Numbered from the stretch's first letter, positions 16,217 through 24,104 are shown. The stretch is 64,000 nucleotides of DNA from Actinomycetota bacterium (GCA_009701885.1 WLJH01000003.1:1-64000), one strand, 5' to 3'. Program-made: numbers and translations. The notes: generated by a model not told the origin, from the sequence alone.

Positions 16217-16246
16217 GACCCCCCGGACCGGAGAGGCCGGGGGGTC
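16217..16246 (-). terminator. Hairpin terminator after the che operon
   Basis: Perfect 10-bp arms GACCCCCCGG (16217-16226) and CCGGGGGGTC (16237-16246) flank a 10-nt loop, 55 bp past the stop of the last che gene. There is no T tract, as is common in high-GC actinobacteria. Confidence 0.75.
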
Positions 16247-16300
16247 TCGCGTGTGGTGTCGCAGGGGTCCCTCGGGAGCGATCCCCAGTGGCGGGGTCGC

Positions 16301-16816
16301 TCAGGTGAGGACCACGGCCACCCGACCGGAGCCGTAGCCCGCGACGTCCACGTGGAAGTCGGCCCTGCGGCCGAGGATCTGGGTGCGGATGCGCGCGTCG
16401 ACCGGGAGCTCCTGGCCGGCGGTCTGCGCGGAGTAGAGCCGCAGGTGGGCGGCGCCCTCGACGTTGAAGACGGCCGAGAAGACGTTGAAGACCTCGGCGA
16501 GGCCCTCGGCCATCGTCTCGGGCAGGGCGCCGTCCTCGATGGCCTGCTCGGCGCCGCTGGAGGGCACCAGTGCGAGGGCGGCCCCCGCGTGCGCCGACAG
16601 CGGGAGGTCGAAGGCGACCACCGCGCGCACCACGAGGGTGTCGTCGACGAACTGCGCGATGCTCGCCGGGTAGTGGGCGTTCACCGCGAACGGCGGCCCG
16701 GGCTTGAGCGTGACGTCGCGGTCCAGGAGGTCGCCGAGCAGGTCGCGGATCTCCTTGGGCGCCGGCAGGTGCACCGGCTGTGCCTGGTCGGGAGCCTTCA
16801 TGACGGGCTGGCTCAC
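16301..16816 (-). CDS. CheX/CheC-like chemotaxis protein (divergent)
   Basis: This 171-residue soluble protein is the last gene of the cheR-cheY-cheX-cheY unit and overlaps the preceding cheY by 4 bp. Its middle (LVVRAVVAFDLPLSAHAGAALALV, then AIEDGALPETMAEGLAEVFNVFSAVFN) has the alpha-beta alternation of CheC/CheX phosphatases. Glu108-x-x-Asn111 could be the catalytic ExxN pair, but the usual following GN is replaced by AV. The C-terminus ends in beta strands (ADFHVDVAGYGSGRVAVVLT). It may be a weak or inactive CheY-P phosphatase or adaptor; a clear family name is not certain. Confidence 0.55.
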   Translation of the reverse strand: MSQPVMKAPDQAQPVHLPAPKEIRDLLGDLLDRDVTLKPGPPFAVNAHYPASIAQFVDDTLVVRAVVAFDLPLSAHAGAALALVPSSGAEQAIEDGALPETMAEGLAEVFNVFSAVFNVEGAAHLRLYSAQTAGQELPVDARIRTQILGRRADFHVDVAGYGSGRVAVVLT

Positions 16817-17184
16817 GTGCTCGCCCCGAGGACCGTGCCGAGGGCCTCGTCGAAGGCCTCGGGGGTGAAGGGCTTGGCGATGAGGAAGGCCGCCCCTGCC
16901 GCCTCGGCCTGGGCGCGCATGGCCGCGGAGCCCTCGGAGGTGACGAAGCCGAACGGCACCGTCCCGCCCGAGGCGCGCAGCGTGGTGAGGAAGTCGATGC
17001 CGCTCATCTCCGGCATGTTCCAGTCCGAGAGGACCAGGTCCGGGGCCTCGCGCTGGACGGCCTCCAGGCCCTCGCGACCGTTCTCGGCCTCGACGATGTC
17101 GTGGCCGGCGTGGCCGGACTGGCGCAGGGTGCGGATGACGATCTGGCGCATCACGCGGCTGTCGTCGACGACGAGGATCTTCAT
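16813..17184 (-). CDS. cheY: Response regulator CheY (first copy)
   Basis: This is a 123-residue single receiver domain: ILVVDDSR with the acidic pair Asp7/Asp8, phospho-acceptor Asp54 in VLSDWNMPEMSG, Thr in FVTSEG and Lys in LIAKPFTPE. There is no output domain, so it should act by binding the motor switch or a regulator. WNMP after the phospho-Asp is typical of CheY. The linked cheX genes on either side suggest that its phosphate is removed by CheX. It ends 4 bp inside the CheX-like gene. Confidence 0.93.
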   Translation of the reverse strand: MKILVVDDSRVMRQIVIRTLRQSGHAGHDIVEAENGREGLEAVQREAPDLVLSDWNMPEMSGIDFLTTLRASGGTVPFGFVTSEGSAAMRAQAEAAGAAFLIAKPFTPEAFDEALGTVLGAST

Positions 17185-17235
17185 CGGGGTGCTCCTAGCT
17201 CGGGGCGTGCAGGTCGGGGGATCGGTGAGCTGACG

Positions 17236-17706
17236 TCAGGCGACGGCGGGGGGAGGGGGCGTGTGGACGGTCACGACGACCGGCTCCCCGCGCCAGGTGA
17301 GGTCGAGGCGGCAGACCTCGAGCAGGTGCGAGCCGGGGGAGATGTCCCCGTGACCGACCAGCGGCAGCGACAGCACGGCGGCGCCGGCCATGAGGCTCTT
17401 GATGTTGCCGCCGACCATGTTGACCAGCTCGCCCAGGGCGTCGCGCAGGTCCTCGTCGGTGCAGTCCTCCTCGCTGCACATCAGCATCGTGGAGGTGACG
17501 TGGACCGCGCCCGGGTCGGTCAGCTGGACCGTGACCTGGGCGTCCCACCCGCCGCTGACGGTGATGGCGGCCGACCAGCCCCCGGGCGGCATCGGCATCG
17601 GCGTGGGCAGCGGCAGGATCGGGTCCTCGGCTCCGAGGAAGCTCGACCACACCTCCTCGACGACGGCGTGCACGTCCCCGAGGGACGGCTCCATGGTGAC
17701 GGTCAT
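17236..17706 (-). CDS. cheX: CheY-phosphate phosphatase CheX
   Basis: This is a 156-residue protein with the CheX/CheC active-site helix DALGELVNMVGGNIKSLM: Glu93 and Asn96 form the ExxN pair and Gly100-Asn101 the following GN. Before it, WDAQVTVQLTDPGAVHVTSTML gives the dimer-forming strands. It should speed hydrolysis of CheY-P and so end the tumble/turn signal, in place of CheZ. The ATG at 17706 overlaps the stop of the second cheY by 4 bp, tying the phosphatase to its substrate. A 51-bp gap separates it from the next cheY. Confidence 0.85.
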   Translation of the reverse strand: MTVTMEPSLGDVHAVVEEVWSSFLGAEDPILPLPTPMPMPPGGWSAAITVSGGWDAQVTVQLTDPGAVHVTSTMLMCSEEDCTDEDLRDALGELVNMVGGNIKSLMAGAAVLSLPLVGHGDISPGSHLLEVCRLDLTWRGEPVVVTVHTPPPPAVA

Positions 17707-18086
17707 GCGGGGACCTCCTGGGCGACGAGCCCGAGGAGCTCCATCTTCTCGATGATGGCGTCGGGCGTGAACGGCTTGATGACGTACTCGTGGGCTCCTG
17801 CGGCCAGCGCCCGCACGATCTGGCCGTGCTCGCTCTCGGTGGTGACCATCATCAGGGTCACGTTGCGCCACCGCTCGTCGGCCCGCACGCGGGTGACGAA
17901 GGTGTAGCCGTCCATGAGGGGCATGTTCCAGTCGATGAGGCAGATGTCCGGGGTGAGCCCGGACTCCAGGTGGTCCAGCGCCTCCTGGCCGTTGCCGGCC
18001 TCGGTGGTCTCGAACCCGAGCTCGGTGACGATGCGGCGCAGGATGCTCCGCATCGTCCTGGAGTCGTCGATGATGAGGGCGTGCAC
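17703..18086 (-). CDS. cheY: Response regulator CheY (second copy)
   Basis: This is a 127-residue lone receiver: ALIIDDSRTMRSILRRIV, phospho-acceptor Asp52 in CLIDWNMPLMDGYTF, the Thr pair MMVTTESE and Lys in EYVIKPFTPDAIIEKM. It starts at GTG 18086, 1 bp after the cheR stop. It differs clearly from the other CheY in the segment after the phospho-site, so the two copies are not a recent duplication. One may be the motor-binding form and the other a phosphate sink, but the sequence does not show which. Confidence 0.93.
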   Translation of the reverse strand: MHALIIDDSRTMRSILRRIVTELGFETTEAGNGQEALDHLESGLTPDICLIDWNMPLMDGYTFVTRVRADERWRNVTLMMVTTESEHGQIVRALAAGAHEYVIKPFTPDAIIEKMELLGLVAQEVPA

Positions 18087-18087
18087 G

Positions 18088-18993
18088 TCAGGCTCCTGTC
18101 TGACTGAGGGCGGTGAAGGCAGGGGGCGCCACCGTGGTCGCGGCAGCGGGTGCCGCCGGGGGCCGGGTCGCCAGGGTCGGGCGTGCGGCCGTGCGGGGCC
18201 GGTGCATCCAGACCCGACCCGCGGCCTCGCGGGTCCAGGCGTCGTCGAGGTCGAGGGTGGTCTCCGAGGAGCCCAGCAGCAGGAAGCCGTCCGGCGAGAT
18301 GCGCGTGCTGACGCGGCGCAGGATGTCGCGCTTGGTGTCCATGTCGAAGTAGATGAGCACGTTGCGCAGGAAGACGATGTCGAAGACCGGCATCGGTGGG
18401 AACGGCGCCGCGAGGTTGAGGTGCTGGGTGGTCACCATCGAGCGCAGCTCGGGGGAGACCTCCCACTCGTTGCCGACGCGGGTGAACCAGGTGACCAGGC
18501 GCTGGGCCGGCATGCCGCGGTTCATCTCCACCTGGGAGTACCTCCCGGCCTTGACCCGCTCCAGCATCGTCGTGGACACGTCGGTGGCGTGGATGCGGGC
18601 CGTCCAGCCCGGGGGGAGGTGCTCCTTGAGCAGCATGGTCAGCGAGTACGCCTCCTGGCCGCTCGAGCACGCCGCGGACCAGATCTCCAGGTGCTTGACG
18701 TGCTTCCGCGACTCCAGGAGCGGGGGCAGCATGGCGTCGGTGAAGGCCTGGTAGGGCGCGAGGTCGCGGAACCACGACGTCTCGTTGATGGTGAGTGCGT
18801 CCACGGCGCGGGCGCGCTCGGCGAGGTCGGTGGACAGACGGGCGACGTACGAGTCGACATCCGGTGTCCCCGCAGCGCGGGCGAGGGGGAGCAACCTGGC
18901 CTCGACGAGGTACTCCTTGCCCGGTTCGCAGAGCATGGCAGTCTCTCGTCGCAGCAGGTCCGCCACGTAGGCGAAGCTGGTGGGTGAGATCAC
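18088..18993 (-). CDS. cheR: Chemoreceptor glutamate methyltransferase CheR
   Basis: This 301-residue SAM-dependent enzyme methylates receptor glutamates. The N-terminal helical domain (ISPTSFAYVADLLRRETAMLCEPGKEYLVEARL) is followed by the methyltransferase fold (TINETSWFRDLAPYQAF, LEIWSAACSSGQEAYSLTMLL, FDIVFLRNVLIYFD). I choose GTG 18993: the frame is open to 19134, but a sigma-28-type promoter at 19003-19028 lies inside that extension, and GTG 18993 follows the -10 by 9 nt. The mRNA would be leaderless or nearly so. The C-terminal 50 residues are Ala/Pro-rich. It is divergent from cheB. Confidence 0.92.
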   Translation of the reverse strand: MISPTSFAYVADLLRRETAMLCEPGKEYLVEARLLPLARAAGTPDVDSYVARLSTDLAERARAVDALTINETSWFRDLAPYQAFTDAMLPPLLESRKHVKHLEIWSAACSSGQEAYSLTMLLKEHLPPGWTARIHATDVSTTMLERVKAGRYSQVEMNRGMPAQRLVTWFTRVGNEWEVSPELRSMVTTQHLNLAAPFPPMPVFDIVFLRNVLIYFDMDTKRDILRRVSTRISPDGFLLLGSSETTLDLDDAWTREAAGRVWMHRPRTAARPTLATRPPAAPAAATTVAPPAFTALSQTGA

Positions 18994-19002
18994 GCCGGTC
19001 CC

Positions 19003-19028
19003 ATCGTCCCGGGCCAGGGGGACCTGAG
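19003..19028 (-). promoter_or_regulatory. Sigma-28-type promoter of cheR
   Basis: Reading minus: CTCAG (19028-19024), 15 nt, GACGAT (19008-19003), one base off GCCGAT. GTG 18993 begins 9 nt after the -10, the same distance as at cheB. Confidence 0.65.
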
Positions 19029-19053
19029 TGCTTCTCGGGCCGGCTGTCGGCGA

Positions 19054-19067
19054 GGGACCAAGGTCCC
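19054..19067. promoter_or_regulatory. Putative operator GGGACCAAGGTCCC, cheR-cheB
   Basis: This perfect 14-bp palindrome is centred 44.5 bp upstream of the cheB -35 and 32.5 bp from the cheR -35. The identical 14 bp lies 43.5 bp upstream of the cheA -35 (29049-29062). I infer a binding site for an unidentified regulator. Confidence 0.5.
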
Positions 19068-19104
19068 GACCTGGCTCCGACCCGGTCACCGATGCCGCGG
19101 ACGC

Positions 19105-19130
19105 CTCACGTGCGTGCCCGGGATGCCGAT
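19105..19130 (+). promoter_or_regulatory. Sigma-28-type promoter of cheB
   Basis: CTCAC (19105-19109), 15 nt, GCCGAT (19125-19130). GTG 19140 starts 9 nt after the -10, so cheB should be translated from a leaderless or near-leaderless mRNA. This argues against the upstream in-frame ATG at 19092. Confidence 0.72.
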
Positions 19131-19139
19131 GCAAGCCAC

Positions 19140-20192
19140 GTGATCCGTGCTCTCGTGGTCGACGACTCGGCCGTGCTGCGTCGACTGATCAGCAACGTGC
19201 TGGCCTCCGACCCCGAGATCGAGGTCGTCGGCACCGCCGTCGACGGTCTCGACGCGATCGAGAAGGTCGACGTGCTCAAGCCCGACGTCGTCACCCTCGA
19301 CGTGGAGATGCCCCGCCTGGACGGGCTCGGCGCGGTGAAGGAGATCAGCGCCCGACACCCGCGGCTGCCGGTCATCATGTTCAGCACGCTGACGGAGAAG
19401 GGGGCCAGCGCCACGCTGCACGCCCTCTCCAACGGGGCCAGCGACTACGTCGCGAAGCCCACGGGTGCGACCTCCTTCGCCGACGCCCTCGACATCGTCC
19501 GCGACGAGCTGCTGCCCCGCGTCAAGGCGCTCACCGCCGCCCGCCGCATCTCCGCCGGCGCGCCTGCTGCCGTGCCCCGGCCGCGGGCCACGCCCCCCGT
19601 GCGCACCCAGCCCGAGGTCCTCGTCATCGCCTGCTCCACCGGCGGACCGGACGCGCTGTCGAAGGTGCTGGCCGGGCTGCCGGCCACCTTCGCCCTGCCC
19701 GTGCTCGTCACCCAGCACATGCCGCCGGTCTTCACCGCCCAGTTCGCCGACCGCCTCGACCGGGTCTCGCCGCTGTCGGTGCGCGAGGCCTCCGACGGCG
19801 ACGTCGTACGCCGCGGGGACGTCCTCGTGGCGCCGGGCGACTTCCACCTCCGGGTCTCCCGGTCGGCCGGCGTCGTCCGGGCTGCGCTCGACCAGGGTCC
19901 GCGGGAGAACTTCTGTCGTCCCGCCGCCGACCCGCTGCTGCGCTCGGCGGCCGAGCTCTACGGTCCCGGCGTGCTCTGCCTCGTCCTGACCGGCATGGGG
20001 TCCGACGGTCTCGAGGGGGCCCGGGTCGTGGTCGACAAGGGCGGCCGGGTCGTCGTGCAGGACCAGGCCACCTCGGTCGTCTGGGGCATGCCGGGTGCCG
20101 TCGCCGGCGCAGGGCTGGCCCACGAGGTGCTGCCGCTCGAGGCGATCGCCCCGCGGCTCAGCGTCCTGGCGGGGGCCCTGCCGGTCGGCTGA
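19140..20192 (+). CDS. cheB: Chemotaxis methylesterase/deamidase CheB
   Basis: This 350-residue response regulator demethylates receptors. The receiver domain has Asp8/Asp9 and phospho-acceptor Asp54 (VTLDVEMPRLDG), with Lys in YVAKPTG. After a Pro/Arg linker, the methylesterase domain shows the catalytic triad Ser166 (VIACSTGGPDAL), His193 (VTQHMPPVFTAQFADRLD) and Asp289 (LTGMGSDGLEGA). The start at GTG 19140 is set by the promoter immediately upstream. It is divergent from cheR, so methylation and demethylation enzymes share one control region. It is convergent with csrA across a long inverted repeat. Confidence 0.95.
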   Translation: MIRALVVDDSAVLRRLISNVLASDPEIEVVGTAVDGLDAIEKVDVLKPDVVTLDVEMPRLDGLGAVKEISARHPRLPVIMFSTLTEKGASATLHALSNGASDYVAKPTGATSFADALDIVRDELLPRVKALTAARRISAGAPAAVPRPRATPPVRTQPEVLVIACSTGGPDALSKVLAGLPATFALPVLVTQHMPPVFTAQFADRLDRVSPLSVREASDGDVVRRGDVLVAPGDFHLRVSRSAGVVRAALDQGPRENFCRPAADPLLRSAAELYGPGVLCLVLTGMGSDGLEGARVVVDKGGRVVVQDQATSVVWGMPGAVAGAGLAHEVLPLEAIAPRLSVLAGALPVG

Positions 20193-20266
20193 GGTCTGCT
20201 GGGGGTCTGTTGGGTGGGTCGGCACCGGTCGGGCTCCTGGCCCACCTGGGGTCGGCGGGTGAGTGC

Positions 20267-20380
20267 CCGCGGTCGGGCGGGGGCGCCCCCTTCGTCGCTA
20301 CCAGGCTCCTCGCTCGTTCCTCACGAGGAGCCCGCCAGACCCAACCACGCTCCTCCGGGGGCGCCCCCGCCCGACCGCGG
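20267..20380. terminator. Large nested inverted repeat between cheB and csrA
   Basis: Perfect 24-bp arms (20267-20290 and 20357-20380; left arm begins CCGCGGTCGGGCGGGGGCGC) enclose 66 nt. That loop itself contains a 9-bp hairpin GGCTCCTCG/CGAGGAGCC (20304-20312 and 20324-20332). It lies between convergent genes, so a two-way terminator is the simplest reading. The rest of 20193-20497 shows no gene that I can support. Confidence 0.6.
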
Positions 20381-20497
20381 ACACAGTGCGCCGAGCGGGT
20401 GGGGCAGGAGCCCGACCGGCACCTCCGGGTGGTTCGTGGGCGCGGTCGTGCGCGGTGACTCGGCGCGGATGTGACGGTGAGTCGGCGCTCGTGCTGG

Positions 20498-20734
20498 CTA
20501 GCTGCCGCGCTTGCGGAGGGCCTCGGCGAGGCTGGCGACGGCGTCCTCGGCGGGGGAGGAGGCGGCCTGGTTGGTGTTGGCGACCTCGGCCAGGAGCTCG
20601 GCGCGGTTGACCGCGACGGAGCGGGGGGCGTCGATGCCGATCCGTACGACGTCGCCGCGGACCTCGAGCACGGTCACGGTGATGTCGTCGCCGATGACGA
20701 CGCTCTCACCGACGCGGCGGCTCAGGACCAGCAT
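20498..20734 (-). CDS. csrA: Carbon storage regulator / flagellin translation repressor CsrA
   Basis: This is a 78-residue RNA-binding dimer. [48 protein letters not shown] is nearly the full CsrA consensus, including the N-terminal LxLSRR and the RxE RNA-contact region. The last 25 residues are Ala/Glu-rich. In flagellated Gram-positives CsrA represses flagellin translation and is released by FliW; fliW is directly upstream here and the fliC leader shows matching GGA sites. It is last in the flgN-flgK-flgL-fliW-csrA unit, 38 bp after fliW. Confidence 0.95.
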   Translation of the reverse strand: MLVLSRRVGESVVIGDDITVTVLEVRGDVVRIGIDAPRSVAVNRAELLAEVANTNQAASSPAEDAVASLAEALRKRGS

Positions 20735-20772
20735 GGGGCAACGCTACCCGGCGTACCTCTCCCTCGTGGCGT

Positions 20773-21276
20773 TCAGGCCACGAGCGGCGTGTGGGTGGAC
20801 AGCGCGGGATCGTCGAGGACGACCTGGCAGGCCCGCTGGGTGTGGGTGTTGACGAGCACGGGGGCGAGCAGGTTGGCCGTGGTGTCGGCCAGGCTCGGGC
20901 CGGCGGTGAGCACGCTCAGCAGCAGCACGTCCTCGGCGCGGGTGACACCGAGCTCGGAGGCGGTGGCGTCGTCGATGACGGGGGCGTACTCGGGGAAGAA
21001 CGCGTGCGGCGGCACGACCAGGAAGCGCAGGTCGGGGTCGTCGAGGGAGCGCAGGGCGCAGAGGACGCCGTCCTCGTCGAGGCGCACGAGCGCGAAGCGA
21101 CGGTGGGCGGGGAAGCCGGGCATCGGGTGGACCAGCTCGATGACGGGCAGGTCGGCGGCGACGGACTCGGCGGACGAGCCGTTCTCCGACGGGCCGGACG
21201 GGGGCTCGGTCATCTGGCTGCGGTGCTCCTCGGCTGCGGGGTGGGCGGCGGGATCCCTGGTCTCGGTGGCGATCAT
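20773..21276 (-). CDS. fliW: Flagellar assembly factor FliW
   Basis: This 167-residue protein is a CsrA antagonist that also binds flagellin. Recognisable parts are VIELVHPMPGFPAHRRFALVRLDEDGVLCALRSLDDPDLRFLVVPPHAFFPEYAPVIDD and VLTAGPSLADTTANLLAPVLVNTHTQRACQVVLDDPALSTHTPL. The ATG at 21276 overlaps the flgL stop by 4 bp; an internal ATG 21 codons later is also possible, because the first 20 or so residues are not family-like. The FliW-CsrA pair next to hook-filament junction genes supports a partner switch between free flagellin and CsrA. Confidence 0.92.
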   Translation of the reverse strand: MIATETRDPAAHPAAEEHRSQMTEPPSGPSENGSSAESVAADLPVIELVHPMPGFPAHRRFALVRLDEDGVLCALRSLDDPDLRFLVVPPHAFFPEYAPVIDDATASELGVTRAEDVLLLSVLTAGPSLADTTANLLAPVLVNTHTQRACQVVLDDPALSTHTPLVA

Positions 21277-22160
21277 CGCAGGAAGTCCACGAGGCTCGGC
21301 TGCATGACGCGCGAGGTGGAGGCGAGGGCGGCCTGGTAGGCGACCTCGTGCATCTGCAGGTCCACCATCGCCTTGGGCAGGTCGGTGTCCTCGACCTCCG
21401 ACAGGGCGGTGCGCAGGGTGACCAGGGCGTCCTGGCCCTTGCGCTCCGCGGAGTCGACCCGGTTGTAGGCGGCGCCGACGGCGGCCTGGGCCCGGGTGAC
21501 CGCCTTGCTGCGCTGCTCCATGGCCACGAGGCCCGTCTGGATGCCGGTCTTGTCCCCGGTCAACAGGGCGGTCTCCAGTGCGGCGAGGTCGTCGAAGAGG
21601 TTGGCCCCGTTCGGGCCGACGACGTCGGTCCCCGGCACGTCGATGCGGACCTTCACGCCGTCGGCGACGCTGCGCTCGACGGGGGCGTCGAGACCGATGT
21701 ACTGGCCCGTCGCGTCGAAGGCCTTGCCGCCCGAGGTGACCCCGCCGAACACGGGGCGGTCGAGGTAGGTGGTGTTGGCCTGGCCGAGCAGGCCCTCCCG
21801 GATCTGCCGCAGCTCGGTGACCAGGGCCTGGGCGGACTCCGGACTCGTCGAGGCGTTGGCGCCCTGCAGAGCCAGCTCGCGGGCGCGCCGCAGGTTGTCG
21901 GCCATGCCCTGGAGCGTGGTGTCGGTGACGTCGAGCCAGCCCAGGCCGTTCTGCGCGTTGCGCACGTGCTGCTGGGTCTGCGCGACCTGCACCCGGATCT
22001 TCATCGACGTGGTGGCGTCGGTGGGCGAGTCCGAGGGGCGGTTGATCTCCTTGCCCGTGGACAGCCGCTCCTGGGTGCGCGCCAGCCGGTCGAGCCCGGC
22101 CTGCAGGGAGGCCACCGACCTCCCGGCGATCATGTTCTGGGTGACGCGGACCATGGCCAT
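21273..22160 (-). CDS. flgL: Flagellar hook-filament junction protein FlgL
   Basis: This is a 295-residue flagellin-like axial protein. The N-terminus MVRVTQNMIAGRSVASLQAGLDRLARTQERLSTGKEINRPSDSPTDATTSMKIR and the C-terminus ALSEVEDTDLPKAMVDLQMHEVAYQAALASTSRVMQPSLVDFLR are the paired D0/D1 helices of FlgL. The middle is a short variable domain. It starts on the flgK stop codon and is followed by fliW with a 4-bp overlap. Confidence 0.95.
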   Translation of the reverse strand: MAMVRVTQNMIAGRSVASLQAGLDRLARTQERLSTGKEINRPSDSPTDATTSMKIRVQVAQTQQHVRNAQNGLGWLDVTDTTLQGMADNLRRARELALQGANASTSPESAQALVTELRQIREGLLGQANTTYLDRPVFGGVTSGGKAFDATGQYIGLDAPVERSVADGVKVRIDVPGTDVVGPNGANLFDDLAALETALLTGDKTGIQTGLVAMEQRSKAVTRAQAAVGAAYNRVDSAERKGQDALVTLRTALSEVEDTDLPKAMVDLQMHEVAYQAALASTSRVMQPSLVDFLR

Positions 22161-23548
22161 CAGCCGACCCCTGTCCTGTTGATGAGTGTGTCGAGCACGG
22201 AGTCCATGACCGACATGACACGGGCGGCGGCCTCGTAGGCGCGCTGCGCGGTGAGCATCGCGACGGTCTCCTCGTCGAGGTTCACGCCGCCGAGCTGCTC
22301 GCGGGCGGCGTCGACCTGGTTGGTGAGGAGGGACTGGGTGCGGACCAGCCGCTGGGCCGAGGCGACCTCGGTGCCGAAGCCGTTGACCAGGCGCTGGTAA
22401 GCACCCTCCGCGGTGCCGGCCGTCCCGATCGCGTCGGCGTTGCTGCCGTCGAGCGCACCGCCCGGCAACGACGAGGCCGCGACCTGGCGGTTCGTGACGT
22501 TGACGGTCAGGCTGGCCGCGGGGTTGGCGGGGTCGTAGGTGAAGAAGGCCAGCCCCGGGTTGCCGTCCTGGTCGAAACCGGACGTGTGCGCGGCGTTCAC
22601 CGTGTCGGCCAGGTCCTTGGCCACCGCGTCCAGCCCGGCGGCGTACGCCGGCAGCGTGGTGTTGAGCAGGTCCGTGGACGCACCGACCTCACCGCGCACG
22701 CCGGCCGTGAGGGGCGTCGTGGTGGCGCCGGTGGTGATGGACAGAGTCACGGGCTGGCCGTCGGACCCGCCGGTGGGCGTGACGCCGGTGGTGATCTCCA
22801 GCCGGCCGGCGGTGATGCCCGAGACGAGCGCGACGCCGGCGACGTCGACGTTCAGGGCCCCGTCGGGCTGCACGAGGCCGACCCCGCCGGTGAGCTGGGC
22901 CAGCCGCTGGCCGAGCAGGTCGCGCTGGTCGGCGAGGTCGCTGGTGTCGACGCCGTCGAGCTTGGCGGTCGCGAGTGCTCGGTTGGTCTCGGCGAGCTCG
23001 ACGGCGAGGGTGTTGACCTCACTGACCGTCCCCTGGAGCGAGAGCCGCTGGGTCGCGGTCTCGGCGGCGACGTTGGCCGACTGCGACGAGAACGCGGCGG
23101 CGAGGGCCTCGGCGCGGGCCAGCACCTGGCCGCGCGCCGCGGCTCCGGCGGGGTCGTTGGCGACGTCCTGCCACGCGGAGCGGAAGTCGGCGAGCGCGGC
23201 GGAGACGCCGGCGTCGCCGGGCTCGCCCACACCGCTCTCCATCCGGGCCAGCGCGGTCGCGCGCAGCTGGAGGTAGGAGAGCGAGGAGTGCTCGGTGCGC
23301 GACCGGGCGTCCAGCAGCGCGTCGTTCATCCGGGTGATCCCGGCCATCCGCACGCCCGCTCCGGCGCCCTCGTAGCGCGACCAGCGGGCCGGCACCGTCG
23401 GGGCGCCCAGCGACTCGCCGTCGGCGCGACGACGGTTGTAGCCCTCGGTCGAGACGTTGGCGATGTTGTGGCTGGCCGCGTCCATCGCGACGCGGTTGTA
23501 CCTCAGCGCGCTGAGCGCGGTGTTGAGGGAGGACAGGGTGCCGGACAT
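22160..23548 (-). CDS. flgK: Flagellar hook-associated protein FlgK
   Basis: This is a 462-residue junction protein. It starts at ATG 23548 (MSGTLSSLNTALSALRYNRVAMDAASHNIANVSTEGYNRRR), although the frame is open further upstream into flgN. The C-terminal half contains GVNLDEETVAMLTAQRAYEAAARVMSVMDSVLDTLI, the HAP1 signature. The central part includes LDGVDTSDLADQRDLLGQRLAQL, also typical of FlgK. It lies 4 bp after flgN, its export chaperone. Confidence 0.95.
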   Translation of the reverse strand: MSGTLSSLNTALSALRYNRVAMDAASHNIANVSTEGYNRRRADGESLGAPTVPARWSRYEGAGAGVRMAGITRMNDALLDARSRTEHSSLSYLQLRATALARMESGVGEPGDAGVSAALADFRSAWQDVANDPAGAAARGQVLARAEALAAAFSSQSANVAAETATQRLSLQGTVSEVNTLAVELAETNRALATAKLDGVDTSDLADQRDLLGQRLAQLTGGVGLVQPDGALNVDVAGVALVSGITAGRLEITTGVTPTGGSDGQPVTLSITTGATTTPLTAGVRGEVGASTDLLNTTLPAYAAGLDAVAKDLADTVNAAHTSGFDQDGNPGLAFFTYDPANPAASLTVNVTNRQVAASSLPGGALDGSNADAIGTAGTAEGAYQRLVNGFGTEVASAQRLVRTQSLLTNQVDAAREQLGGVNLDEETVAMLTAQRAYEAAARVMSVMDSVLDTLINRTGVG

Positions 23549-23552
23549 GGGC

Positions 23553-24065
23553 TCAGAGGCTGCTGTCGAAGAGCCGGGCCACGGGTGCGGCCCCGACCGC
23601 GGTGCCGTCGGGGCTGTAGCCCTCGGTGGTCTCGCCCAGGCCGGCCAGCGCCTCGCGGGCCTGGCGGTAGCCGTGGGTGAGCAGGTCGCGGTTGGAGTCG
23701 GCGAGCGCGGTGATCTGGCGGGTCGAGGTCGCGAAGGCCTCGCGGTGCTCGTGCAGGATCGTGGCCCACGGCTCGGGTGCGGCGTCGGCGAGCTGGCGCA
23801 GCGTCGGGTTGGGTGCGCAGCCGATCTCCTCGGCGGCGGCGTCGGCGGCGACCGAGCGCAGGACCTCGGTCTCGCGCAGCGTCTCCAGCACGGCCTCCAC
23901 GTCACGCGCGGCGCGCATGAGGTGGTCGGTGCGGTTGCTGGCGAGGATCAGCTGCTCGACCTCGAGCCGGTACAGCAGGGTGTCGAGCAGCTCGCGCTCG
24001 CGCCAGAGGACCAGGCACAGCTTCTCCACGGCGTACTCCGACTCGGCTCGTGGGCGACGCCCCAT
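23553..24065 (-). CDS. flgN: Flagellar export chaperone FlgN
   Basis: This 170-residue, helical, Glu/Arg/Leu-rich protein (VEKLCLVLWRERELLDTLLYRLEVEQLILASNRTDHLMRAARDVEAVLETLRETEVLRS) fits the FlgN chaperone for FlgK and FlgL, which follow directly. The frame is open to ATG 24125, but that codon overlaps the -35 of a sigma-28-type promoter (24105-24130), so I place the start at ATG 24065. A GTG at 24089 has a good GGAGGG 8 nt upstream but would lie at the predicted transcription start. No flgM precedes it. Confidence 0.85.
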   Translation of the reverse strand: MGRRPRAESEYAVEKLCLVLWRERELLDTLLYRLEVEQLILASNRTDHLMRAARDVEAVLETLRETEVLRSVAADAAAEEIGCAPNPTLRQLADAAPEPWATILHEHREAFATSTRQITALADSNRDLLTHGYRQAREALAGLGETTEGYSPDGTAVGAAPVARLFDSSL

Positions 24066-24104
24066 GCGTCGTCCCGGGTGGTGGCACACGGTGCCGACCC
24101 TCCA

